Origin: Azolla caroliniana
Lineage: Eukaryota; Polypodiophyta
Reading direction: 5' to 3'
Assembly: GCA_043228905.1 (NCBI GenBank)
Contig: JBHGNT010000008.1
Location: forward strand, 21,762,001 to 21,826,000
DNA: 64,000 nt
Both the position numbers and the translations under genes were made by a program. Of this stretch, positions 1 through 10,228 are shown piece after piece. The notes beneath the pieces are model-generated. The model searched no databases, was not told the origin of the DNA, and saw only the letters and a list, made by a program, of their open reading frames with translations. Within the stretch, counting starts at the first letter, position 1; each line of letters starts with the position of its first letter.

Positions 1-15
1 TGTATCAACTGGAAT

Positions 16-1463
16 TCACTTTCTTTGCATCTTCTCCAGTAAATCATCCTGAACTTCCTTTTTGGAGACTGCCAACAAGTCTCCTAATGGAACCGAGACA
101 TGTTGCTTTAGAACATAATTTTCAATGAAAGAGAAAGCATCTACCTCTTGTTCCAATTCAGTTCGCATCTGGAATGTTGGAGATGACTTCTTGGATACTT
201 GTACAGGGTTTGGTTCAGCCTTTTGCATGTCCAAATTTTGCTTTTTGGATGGAGAATGAAAATCAGCCCTCTTTAGAACTCGTTCACGATCCAACTCTTC
301 ATCTCTTCTCCTCTTCTCCTCTACCATCATTCATTATTTGTGGGAAAAGTTGGATCACTCCAACCAGTCCTTTGACAACCATCTTCAATAAGAACAATAT
401 GAATAGTTGGATCTTGCTTAGGCAATTCAATTAGTCGAATAACAACCAAAGTAGAATGGAAAATAGCTTGTGCATGTCGAAGCTCTTCTTCCTCCAAGAA
501 CTTTTTCATTCCTCCTTGCCCAAAATTTGTCTTTAGTGGTTGACGAGTCACGGATGAGTGGATAAACCGATCCTTGTAGAATATGAGGTTCTTTTGCATC
601 GCCTCCTGATGCTCCGCACACTCCGATATTCGATGCTCCAAACTGTCACACCATAGGCATCAAAAATCCCTAGTCGGAAGAGTTCGTTGCACTTGTGGCT
701 GATGTTGCACCTTCGACATGGAAGAAATCTTCCACTCCATGAATTGCTTCACTAGGTCATCTACGTCACTTGGTTGTGGTTTCTCCATAGATGCCTCAAT
801 CCCTGGTCCGGTCTTCAAAGAGGAGGTCGGAGTAGCATTTCCAAGTCCCTTTGAGCCCAACCATGTTCTTCTTTTCTCATATCGACGGCAAATGGACTGA
901 ATTCGGCTCCAGTCCTCCTCTAAACCTGTTTTAGTTTCACTTGATTCCATAAGTTTTCCTAGCTCTACCCTATCCGCATAGGGAATTGAGTGAAGGAAGA
1001 GAACCACCTTCTCTGGTTCAAGCAAAGTTTGCTCCCGAACTGAGAGTTGTCGGAACTTTGCTTCAAAATCAGTAAGGGTCTCTAGAACTGACCCATGCTT
1101 CTTGTCCAACTCCATTCAAGCTTCAAATGCCCGCCGAATCATCTTGGTGGAATCAACATAATTAAAAACACCGAGCAAATCACGACGGAATGCCTCCCAT
1201 TCAACATCTTGCGTTTGAAGCTCTTCTATGATAGGAAGAACATCGGCAGCTACCACACGATGGAAGTTGGATTTCTTCAAATCAACGGGAATATTGCGAT
1301 GTAACATCTCCGCATCGAACACCTGCAAAAATCGGGTCACATCCTTTCCAGTGAATGGACCTAACTTCTCTAATACCCCATCCACAGCTCGATCTAGGTT
1401 CGGACTCCTCTCCCTCCCTGTGAGAACAACTTCTAGAATTGATTGAAGTTGTGCAGCATCCAT
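16..1463 (-). pseudogene. gag-like region of a tRNA-Trp-primed LTR retrotransposon
   Basis: A gag-like reading frame starts at 1463 and runs leftward. It is stopped once by TGA at 1116-1118, and the next codon is an in-frame ATG (1113-1115), so the stretch to 660 is one frame with a single nonsense codon. Further pieces follow in other frames (327-641 and 16-330). The N-terminal part carries a helical gag-like region of about 260 codons. The last piece has a conserved-looking stretch (SFIENYVLKQHVSVPL, near 60-110) of the kind seen N-terminal to Ty3-type proteases. A tRNA-Trp primer site lies about 50 bp upstream at 1513-1529, then an LTR. The element leaves the window at its left edge, so no pol is visible. 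Assignment to Ty3/gypsy is inference; the disrupted frame is directly seen. Confidence 0.6.
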
Positions 1464-1512
1464 GTTAGAAGAGGTAAAATCCCAAAGAACTGACTCTCCT
1501 TGCCGCCCATTT

Positions 1513-1529
1513 TCATGTCGGGTTCACCA
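1513..1529 (-). other. Primer binding site, tRNA-Trp type
   Basis: On the minus strand this reads TGGTGAACCCGACATGA. It matches the complement of the plant tRNA-Trp 3' end at 16 of 17 positions, from memory of that tRNA. It sits 2 bp inside the LTR edge at 1532. Confidence 0.75.
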
Positions 1530-1870
1530 CATGTCGTGTTGAAGCACGTCGCGTATAAGAGCTTGGCGTGTCTGGGCGGAACCGCTGGAGTTTTGAACCA
1601 GGAGAGTGGAAATAAGAAGATGAAATAGAAGAGTGGGAAGTCGAGCCGGAAGTATCTCAATAGTCACGAGTGGTTTGCAACCCTACCCGTGAAGACAAAA
1701 AACCTTATATCGTTCCACCTACGTAACCAAATTCAGTGTACAAACACAGATTGGAAAGCCCTCTGGAAGAGATATCCAAAGAGCTATAGACCGTAAAAAA
1801 CAGACGTCAGAATTGAGAGTTATGAAGAAAATACCGTACAACACTACTCCTCAAACGCAGACGAAGAAGA

Positions 1871-1986
1871 AATGCCAAAATAGGAAAAATCACTATTTCT
1901 TCGAGAGAAAAACCCTTTACAAAATAGGAATGCCAAAATAGGAAAAATCACTATTTCTTCGAGAGAAAAAACCTTTACAAAATAGG
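1871..1986. repeat. 58-bp tandem duplication inside the LTR
   Basis: Two adjacent, nearly identical copies (1871-1928 and 1929-1986), each starting AATGCCAAAATAGGAAAAAT and ending ACAAAATAGG. Confidence 0.9.
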
Positions 1987-2000
1987 ACTCTCTGATTGTT

Positions 2001-2023
2001 CCCCCCCCCCCCCCCCCCCCCCC
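2001..2023. repeat. Homopolymer C tract (C23)
   Basis: Twenty-three consecutive C on the plus strand, about 20 bp downstream (minus strand) of the LTR TATA box, so it would be near or in the transcript 5' end. Confidence 0.9.
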
Positions 2024-2290
2024 ATCCATGACAATAATCCTCCCCTTTTATACTAAATTGATGTCATTACATGTAGGCCACGTGGCACACACCTAGAGAA
2101 GCTTGTGCATGTGCACGATATAAAGCATGTGGGCCATGTGGCACACATGTAGAGAAACTTTGCATGTGCGTTATATGGTGCACATGAAATACATTACATG
2201 GTTTTGACTACACAACATTTGTTCCAAAATAATGCAAATAAATCCCTAAGAACAATAATACTAAAGAACTTTGAGTCTAGAATGTAAATC

Positions 2291-2453
2291 AACTCCAATG
2301 AGTTGAATTAGGTGGATCTCCAAGGAGTGATGGGTCACCGAACCAAGTCGAGATGCGTGGTTGTAGTTGCGGCAAGTGTGGAATCGTGGTGGCACCAATT
2401 GGTCGTATTCCTTTATGACAACGTAGTGACGATAACTATTGATGGTGGCAATA

Positions 2454-2487
<34 letters not shown>

Positions 2488-2904
2488 CTATATAATTTTA
2501 ATTATAATAATTTAGTTGTTCAACGGTGACAACAGAAGATGGTTGACAATGTAGTGATGACAACTATTGATGGTGGCAGCAATGCAAGGATGGCAATTAT
2601 TGATGACGTGCAATGATGACGATGACAATCGACATGGTTGCGGTTGGCAACAATCGAACAATGGCGAAATGACAATGGTTGAGCAACGACAACAAGTAGT
2701 CAAGATGGCTGAGTAAGGTGGGCGGTAGTTGGGAGATAGAGGTAGACAACGGAAGATGGAGGCGGTAGTAGAAGTAGACGGAAAGGTGGTGGAGAAAGCA
2801 GGAGGAGCAAGCCTTTGTACAAATGTGAAGAGTTTCCAGGAGAGAATCTGATTCGATGACTTGTTTTACACTTAGACTTTCGCCAAAGTTCTTGTAACTT
2901 TGCA
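2291..2904. other. Low-complexity spacer with an AAT microsatellite
   Basis: No gene is seen. About 2450-2487 is an (AAT)n run. From 2500 to 2720 there is irregular GATGG/CAACAATGG-rich low-complexity DNA whose open frames look like by-products of composition. Confidence 0.6.
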
Positions 2905-3445
2905 TCGCAAACTCATAATTTCAAATTGAGAAATCTGACACAATCCTCGTGGTGAGGTCTTCGTGCCGATATGCAAACAATGATTTTCACAAAATAGTGA
3001 ATTAAATATTAAATATTAAAATAATTTGTAAGCAATAAATAGTAATGTGAAAGATCATGTATACTGAAGGTTGTAACAGACACAACCAAACACCTGCAGA
3101 CAGTTAGGTATACATAGAGAGGGAGAGAGAAAGAGAGAGACTGAGTGAGAAGACAACAAGAAATTCTATTCCAAAAAATAATACTTTGTGTCTGTACAAA
3201 TGTGCTCAGTGAGCACCTTTTATACAAGTCCTTCCAAAGGATTGACAAGTACTTCAATGCTCATAAATGAGATAATGACACTATCGGCCTATAATATTCC
3301 TATTTACTAAAATAGGAATGTAGGCTCCTAACAATTTGTCGACCCTCGCCGATCCGGCTCCTAGCTTCTTCAGCTGATCCAGGCCTAGCCAATTGGCCTA
3401 CGTCCGATTTGACTTCCGACTGGCCCATGTTGTGTTTTTCACTCA
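2905..3445 (-). repeat. Copia-type 3' LTR (left edge approximate)
   Basis: On the minus strand the LTR starts TGAGTG at 3445, directly after a polypurine tract. It has TATAAAAGG at 3216-3224 followed at once by the palindrome GTGCTCACTGAGCAC (3202-3216), then a CT-rich stretch. The same TATA-palindrome layout is in the LTRs at 7208-7652 and 42838-43807, which are diverged relatives. The far end is not defined. Confidence 0.6.
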
Positions 3446-3460
3446 AGACCCCCCCCCTCA
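3446..3460 (-). other. Polypurine tract of the copia element
   Basis: The minus strand reads GAG, nine G, then TCT immediately before the LTR start TGAGTG. This is the expected place and composition for a plus-strand primer. Confidence 0.7.
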
Positions 3461-3600
3461 AGCTCAACTTGAGGTTCCTTGTCAGCTCTAGCCAGTTCTT
3501 CGCTCCAGCTTCTCTTGGCTTCATGCCTCCTTGCTTGCGCTCCATGATCTGTTCGGTCTCATGCTCTTTGACCTGCTTGGTCAGCATGTTTGCTCCTAAG
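3458..3600 (-). pseudogene. Copia polyprotein C-terminal tail fragment
   Basis: The minus-strand frame reads ...ALGANMLTKQVKEHE..., resembling the C-terminal end of copia RNase H (the usual DMLTK motif), and runs into the polypurine tract. Everything upstream has been replaced by a plus-strand copia integrase fragment starting near 3600. Confidence 0.5.
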
Positions 3601-3639
3601 GCCCTTGATGGCCTTCTCCTTGCCCTTACGGATTTGGTG

Positions 3640-5965
3640 CCTTAAGGAGATGTTGATACTTTACCACCAACGTATGGGACATACCTCTTATGGCGTTTTG
3701 AGCCGGGTGTATCCACACCTTTTTGAAAAGGATGATAAAACAAAACTTGTTCGTGATGCATGTGAATTTGGTAAACTTACTAAAAGCTCATATGCTAGTT
3801 TAGGTCATAGGAGTTCCCATGCATTTTATGTAATGTACTTTGATGTTTGGGAACCATGTTCCACAAGTTCTATTAATGGATATCAATATTTTGTCTCTTT
3901 CATTGAGTCACTGCTTCTCTCATGTGACTTGGTTATATTTGATGAGGAAAAAGAATGACGTATTTGCTTGTTTTAAAGATTTTCATAGAGCAGTTCAAAC
4001 TCAATATAGTGCATAGTAAAAGTGTTGAGGTCTAATAATGGAATAGAGTATGCTAACATCACATTTAGGGCATACCTCTAAGATCAAGGAATACAACATG
4101 AAACTACATGCCCATATACACCACAACAAAATGGAGTAGCAGAGAGGAAGAATAGACATATTCTAGAGGTATCAAGAAGCATGATGATTTCTATGAATGT
4201 CCCAAAGCAGTTGTGGGGACATGCATTTTGACAACATTGTGTGTTTTGTAAAGGACAGTAGACCATCAATATGAAAACTTGATCCTAGAGTTGTGTAATG
4301 TGTATTTGTGGGATACTCTACCACACAAAAAGGCTATGTTTGTTGGAGTCCGGTAGAGAAGAGATTATTTGTGAGCATAGATGTTCATTTCATATAATTG
4401 ACATTGAAAATATGGGGGAAGGAGATAATGGTGAGAGGTTGCTAAAAATAGGATCAATTCCTTTGCTGATCCCTTCATCTGCTGAGAAGCAAGTGAGCGT
4501 AGGAGATAAGGAAGAAGAAGGAAAAGAAGACGAGGAACCTATATGTTTTGGGACTCAAGTTGAGGGGGAGCTAAAGGTGTATACAAGGAAGAGGAGGCAG
4601 AAAGAAGGAAATATGAACATGTCTTCAATGCCACTTGTGCCAACAAGTTCCATGTCCCGACCTGCCTCGATTTCTGAAATACCTATAGAACTCCCAAACC
4701 CAGAAATCACAGGTGATATGATTTCCTCTCCTTCTCCTATAGAGGTAGGAGGACCTCTCCCAGTAATGCAGGAGTCCCTCATGATAGTTATGGTTTTCCT
4801 CATGATATTGCTCAGTTTATCTCTTATTCTAGCATATCCGCTACACATAGAGCATTCATTGCATCATTAGGCTTTGTCACTTTACCCAAGTGTTGGCAAG
4901 TTGCTAAAGAAGATCCAAAATGGAAAGCAACCATGCAAGAAGAACTCGGAGCTCTTGAGAAGAACAAAACTTGGGAGATTGTGTCACTACCACCAGGAAA
5001 GAAGGCGGTTGGGTGCGAATGGGTGTTTACAACAAAACAAACCCTAGAGGGAAAAATAGATCCATACAAGGCACGATTGGTGGCTAAAGGATATAGTCAG
5101 ACATATGGCATGGACTACGATGAGACTTTTGCATCCTGTAGCTAAGATGAGCATTGTAGAATGCTTATTTCCTTAGTAGTGAATAAGGATTGGAAATTAC
5201 ATCAATTAGATGTAAAAAATGCATTCCTTCATGGAGAGTTGATGGAGGAAGTGTACATGGATGTCCCCCCAGGTTTTGGTACAATTCAAACTTTAGGTAA
5301 GGTTTGCTATGATACTTTCTTGGAATTGAGGTACCTCGTGGAGCAAGAGTTGTTCTATGTCAGCGAAAATATGTATTAGATCTTCTCACAGAAACTGGAA
5401 TGTTGGAGTGTAGGCCTGTAGCTTCTCCAATTGACCAAAAGATCAAGCTAATTGAACTTGCGGGAGAGAAAGTTGATCGTGAAAGGTATCAAAGATTGGT
5501 AGGTCGGCTGATTTATTTGACTACTCACACCCGTCCAAATATTTCATTTGCAGTAAGTGTGGTAAGTCGCGACATGTATGATTAGAGGAAAGATCATATG
5601 GATGCAGTGTACCATATTCTGAGATATCTCAAAGGTGCCCTAGGGAAGGGATTGATATTTAGAAAACATGGTCATTTTAACATTGAGGGCTATTGTGATT
5701 CTAATTGGGCTGGTTGTGCTGATGATAGGAAATCCACATTAGGATACTACGTGTTTGTTGGGGGCAATTTGGTCTCTTGGAAGAGTAAGAAACAGTCAGT
5801 AGTAGCAAGGTCAACAACTGATGCAGAGTATAGAGATATTGTTGTAGGAGTTGTGGAGAACTCTCCTAATAGAACTAAAGGTGAATAAAAAAAATCAGAT
5901 GATGATGTGGTGTGATAATAAGTCAACAATCAACATTGCCAACAATCCGGTACATCATGATAGGG
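3640..5965 (+). pseudogene. Ty1/copia pol fragment, Ale/Retrofit-like
   Basis: In order: the end of the integrase zinc region (YHQRMGH near 3663; CEFGK keeps one Cys of the usual CxxC), a decayed integrase core with recognisable PQQNGVAERKNRHILE near 4120-4160, a linker (4298-4860), the start of RT (4930-5290), and RNase H (5590-5960). RT is cut after the VPPGF region near 5310, and the next matching segment begins beyond the YxDD site, so the catalytic part is deleted. Stops interrupt at several points, including the end of the 5145 block and 5584. RNase H ends abruptly in NPVHHDR, where opposite-strand copia DNA begins. Lineage assignment is by resemblance only. Confidence 0.75.
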
Positions 5966-7195
5966 CTTAGGGACTTCACCGACATGTACGATCGGGTGAG
6001 GAGTGTCATCTTTGGTTTCGACAACTCCGGTTGCTCCGGCTTTTCCAAATACGAGTACCACTCTTTGTGGCTCGTCATGTGGTGAGATGATTCAGAATGA
6101 ACATACCACACTTCCTCCGATCTAGAAGTGGTCTTCTTCATCGAATTCACCTTGTGTTTCATCACAAAGGTTGGCCCTTTTTCGGTCTTACCGGTTCCGG
6201 ATCCTTCTAATCCTTTGGCGTAGTGCGAGCTTTACCAACTCCCTTGTTTGGTCTTGCCGGATCCGGATTTATCCAAATCGGCGCGCTTCTTCCAGCACTC
6301 GCTCTCCCGATGGCCTTTCTTGCCACAGTACCAACATTCCGTATCGGCTGTCGATTACCAGTTTCCGGCTCCGTCTTGACTCCCCTGACTTGTGGAGGTT
6401 CTGGAATGGCTATCAGCACTATCTTTGTGCCTCCGATTCTGCTCTTGTCAACTGCCACTATTGTGTGTCGACCCACGTCCTCCACGCTCACGGGGCCGAT
6501 CCACCTCTTTGTATAGCATCCGGCTTTCTGGTTGAGTGGTCCTCAACCCACTCTCATGGTTTTCTTCGACCATCATCATTGATTGTAAGTCGAAGAAGGA
6601 CAATGGTTTCTCCCTGGTGCAAATCGTTGTCTGGATTGGCTCGTACCAATGTGCTAGACCATTGAGACAGATCTGGACCATCTCGTCTTCGTGCACCGTC
6701 ACGTTGATGGAACCGAGCGCGTCGCAGATCTCCTTTATCTTGGTGGTGTAGTCAGTAGCCAACATGTCCCTTTGCCGGATGTTGTTGAGCTCTTGTCGGA
6801 GCTGTAACTTCCGGGCCATGGTGCTAGCGGCAAAAATCTTCTTCAGATTTTCCCAAGCTTCTTTCAGCTTTTTTGCATCCTTGATGTAGCCGAGCATCTG
6901 GTCATGCACACAGGACGCGAGGCAGTACTTGTTCCCATGCCGGGAAGTCCTTGTGTTCCAGCTCCGACGCTACTTTATTCGTTCCCTCGACATAGCTCCA
7001 GTATCCGTGTCCAAGTAGATATTGGTGCATCTTGTAAGACCAAGATGCGTAGTTATTCCTGTCGAGTTTCTCCGTCGGGAGCGAGCTTGCAATTCCTCTG
7101 TCCATTTCTTTTCTTGCCGGTCAGTTCTTTTTCGGAAGTTAGGGCTCGTCTATTGAAATCGCTTGTTGGTAGTAGATGTTCTCAACCCTCGCGCT
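5966..7195 (-). pseudogene. Ty1/copia gag and protease fragment
   Basis: This lies directly downstream of the LTR and primer site at 7196-7652. The minus strand gives a gag N-terminus (7105: LDRNNYASWSYKMHQYLL), a frameshift near 6905, the rest of gag (6448-6909), a zinc knuckle CWYCGKKGHRESEC near 6330, and a protease region. The protease reads WYVHSESSHHMTS where copia normally has WYVDSGAS; the catalytic Asp is His, so it would be inactive. The coding sequence stops at 5966 against the plus-strand copia above. No integrase or RT of this copy is present. Confidence 0.75.
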
Positions 7196-7207
7196 TTGAT
7201 ACCATGA
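7196..7207 (-). other. Primer binding site, initiator tRNA-Met type
   Basis: The minus strand reads TGGTATCAAAGC, the usual copia primer site, immediately inside the LTR. Confidence 0.85.
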
Positions 7208-7652
7208 AGAGAATTGCGTGCGAAGGCTTGTAGACGAAACCGGCTTCACCGGATAGCAACAAAGAATAAGCACAGGTTTTAATGGAAAGCTTAATCACCC
7301 AGAGAGTGTATGCGGGAGAGAGAGAGAGAGAGAGCAGAACAAAAACTCTATTTCAAAATAATAACACTATGTACATGCAATGTGCTCAGTGAGCACTTTT
7401 TTACAAGTCCTTAAAAGGAGTGACAGAAGTACTGACATGTACTTCAATGCTCATACAAGCGACTGACACTGATTCCTAAAAACCTGCCTACGTACTAGGC
7501 TAGGATAATAGGCCTCTAACGGCCTACCGGTTATACTCCGATCCAACTTCTGATTCTGGATACCGATCTGGTTCTTTGATCCAAACTCCGATCCGGCTTT
7601 GGCTTATTCATCCAATCCGAATCCGGATCCGGTTGAGTTTGTTCGCTCAACA
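7208..7652 (-). repeat. Copia 5' LTR, 445 bp
   Basis: On the minus strand it begins TGTTGAGCGAAC and ends ATTCTCTTCA, followed by the primer site. It contains the palindrome GTGCTCACTGAGCAC about 10 bp after an A-rich TATA-like stretch, then a GA/CT microsatellite (about 7315-7334). No partner LTR or target duplication is seen. Confidence 0.8.
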
Positions 7653-7925
7653 ATACCGGACCTCAATATGCTTTGTCTTCGCATGATAGATAGGATTATT
7701 GATGAGGTGCATTGTGCCCTGTGAGTCGTAGTAGATGGTCGGCGCTGGTTGGTCAATTTGGCTCGTAGTAGAAAACTTAGCAATCAGTCGGTGCATCCAG
7801 ATCGCTTCCTTCGCTGCCTCTGATGTTGTTACGTACTCTGCCTCTGTGGTAGACAGGGTCTTGCACTCTTGAAGCTTCCACATCCAAGATATGGCATTGC
7901 CACCATAGGTGAAAACATAGCGAAG
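7653..7925 (-). pseudogene. Copia RNase H fragment
   Basis: Minus-strand frame with FTYGGNAISW, LSTTEAEYV, EAAKEAIWMHRLI, YYDSQGTMHL and KTKHIEVRY, a clear C-terminal copia RNase H. It ends at the LTR edge at 7653 and, on the other side, meets a plus-strand fragment near 7925. Confidence 0.8.
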
Positions 7926-8535
7926 ATTCAATTCTCTTTGGCCGGTCCAACCCGAAAATCGGCAAAAAGGTCACTTTCGATATTTTCGAGAAAGAATCGG
8001 AGGAAGATGTGCCGATCATTGAATCCAAATCGAACATCTGGCAAACTGCTAAAGCCGACTTGGTCAACAACTCACCAATTGAATCTGAATCAACAAGAGG
8101 TCCGATAGCCGACCCTGAATCTAATAGAAAATTGATAAGAGCCAAACAGGCTAGGATGTCAAACGACATATCCGAACCGGCCATGACACCCAAAAACTAG
8201 GCAATCACTCTCGAGGAAGAGGTGGATCAACATCAATGCAAGAGAATTTTGATAGTGAATCCCCCAACGATCTCCTCCAAGTAAAGGTTCCCAACATGCC
8301 AATCGGACATCCGATCCGATTGGAGAATTCGAACTGAATAAATCGACACCAAGGAGATCAGGACAAGTCCGAAGGCCAATAGAGTTTTATACGTTGGGCC
8401 TAGACTACATCAACAATACAGACGCAAGCGAACCTAGAACCTATGAGGAAGCCATAGTCGCGCCGGATGCTGACACATGGCTTCGAGCCATGAGATCCAA
8501 AATGGACTCCATCAAGGAAAATGACACATATTTTT
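7926..8535 (+). pseudogene. Copia integrase-RT linker fragment
   Basis: In shifting frames the plus strand reads a linker rich in charged residues, then RRSGQVRRPIEFYTLGLDY and TYEEAIVAPDADTWLRAM, which match the start of the RT region in the copia at 25.8-25.9 kb (TYEEAMAAPDIDTWLQAM). It stops after about 200 codons. It lies head to head with the RNase H fragment to its left. Confidence 0.7.
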
Positions 8536-10228
8536 TGGCTTAGGTTCATATTTTTTGTTTTTTGTATATCTTTTAAAGTAATATGCATGTTTACTTCAAA
8601 AGTAATATGCATTTTTTTTTTTTTTGGAGAGAGATTGATATTGCTGGACGAGTAATATGCTTTTTCTACCCGATTCCTCAAGCAGCGCAATGCAAAGGCA
8701 TGTCTTTTCTTCCTTGGTTTTGGTTCTCAGATCTTTATGTAGTTTTCTTGCTTAAAAATCTTTCTCTGATTGCGCTTTACTTGCTGTATGGATGAAATAT
8801 CACGTGACATGATTGTAATCTTTTATGGGTCTCATTGGCCATTTTGTTTGGGCCTTGTAGAGATATTAATATCTTTCTTTCATGTTGGTAGAGGAAAGTT
8901 TCAGTATATAGTTGAATTCCTGGATGATGTTTTCTGTGTAGAAAGTTGTGCATGCTTTATTTTGTGTGTAATTTCTATGCTGGAGAAAATAATTTATTTT
9001 CCATGCAGAAACTTACGCGTGCTTTATTGTGTAGATCATTTCTATGCTATATATATTCATAATGAAAATTCAAAAAATTGTACTGCATAGTTTGAGGGTC
9101 CTTCCCCAAGCATGAGCCAATTTCGACATGGTCTTTAATTCTTAGTTACATGTTTATAAATGCATTTACTAAATTTAGGGGAAGTTAAGCATATGAAGCA
9201 TCTATTAACTGACAATGGAAACAATCATATTATGACTGAAAATATGTGGTTTGAAAATCATGTTATGACTTGAGTAATTGGAGCCAAGGATTTTAAATCT
9301 AAGTTAGGGTGGACTACCTGTGCTTTGAACCAAATTTAAGGATCGATCTGTTTGTCTTGTAATTATGGTAAGGATATGGAGATAATCATAGAATCAAAGC
9401 TTTTAATGAAATGAGATATATCGATGTATTAATATAGGCCAAAAAAAACCTTTACCTACAACCCAAAGAAATTATGCTCAAGGCATGATGCTGTACAGCA
9501 TCAGTTGCGAATCGAAAACTAAAGGATACAACATCTGATATTTACATTTGTATATATAATCACAAAGGTTTTATTTTTCCAGGACAGCAAAGTACTAAGT
9601 AGTTTGTTCTGCTTCGACATCAAATGCTTATCTTGTTCTGTATTTCTCAGTAAATTGCTCTTCATGCTAATCCGTTAGCTACGTGTATTTTATTTTATTT
9701 ACCGAAATGATACTTGTTTTTTGCTAAACGAATAAATTAGATGTAGGGGCGATTAGTACATAATCAAGCTTGCTTTGAGTCGTAGCTACTCCTAGCTCGC
9801 TATTAGCAGTACAGCAATCAGCTCCTTCTAGCTCTCTGTTAGCAGTACAGATAGAGAAAAGCTAATGTAAACATGCATTTTACAACTCTCAAAGCTTATC
9901 AGTGTGAGAAATGGTATTGAGTTATATCGGTAGGGATATTTAAATTTGGGTAAGACACCAAAATACCGAAGGAGATAGCTGTGTTATTAGCAGTATAGAA
10001 AAGAATGTAAGCATGCAATAAAAATGGTACCGAGTTATCTTGGTAAGGATCTTTTCAGAATGGGGAAAACACAAAAGTACCTATTTGTAGTGTGAATTCA
10101 CTGCTACAGAGGTTTTTTGTGGCAATTTTGAGAGCTTAGGGTTATCCTAATTGCACATTATAGAAGAGAACAAAGCTCTAGATGGATGAGTAATAAATAA
10201 ATGACAGATAAAAAAGGATTGGGGGATA
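8536..10228. other. AT-rich spacer with a diverged tandem duplication
   Basis: No gene is supported. Two diverged copies of a roughly 100-130 bp unit are visible at about 9838-9966 and 9984-10082, sharing GTTAGCAGTA..., ATGGTAYYGAGTTAT and GGTA(A/G)GGAT blocks. The rest shows no recognisable element. Confidence 0.5.

Larger units (their letters stand above)
1532..2290 (-). repeat. 5' LTR of the tRNA-Trp-primed element (outer edge approximate)
   Basis: The inner edge is clear: the plus strand starts TGTCGTGTTG directly beside the primer site. A minus-strand TATA box (TATAAAAG, 2045-2052) is a plausible U3 promoter. The LTR holds a 58-bp tandem duplication, a 23-base C tract and a degenerate repeat near 2077 and 2133 (period about 56) around GGCCAYGTGGCACACA. 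The outer edge near 2290 is a guess because the partner LTR is outside the window. Confidence 0.5.
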
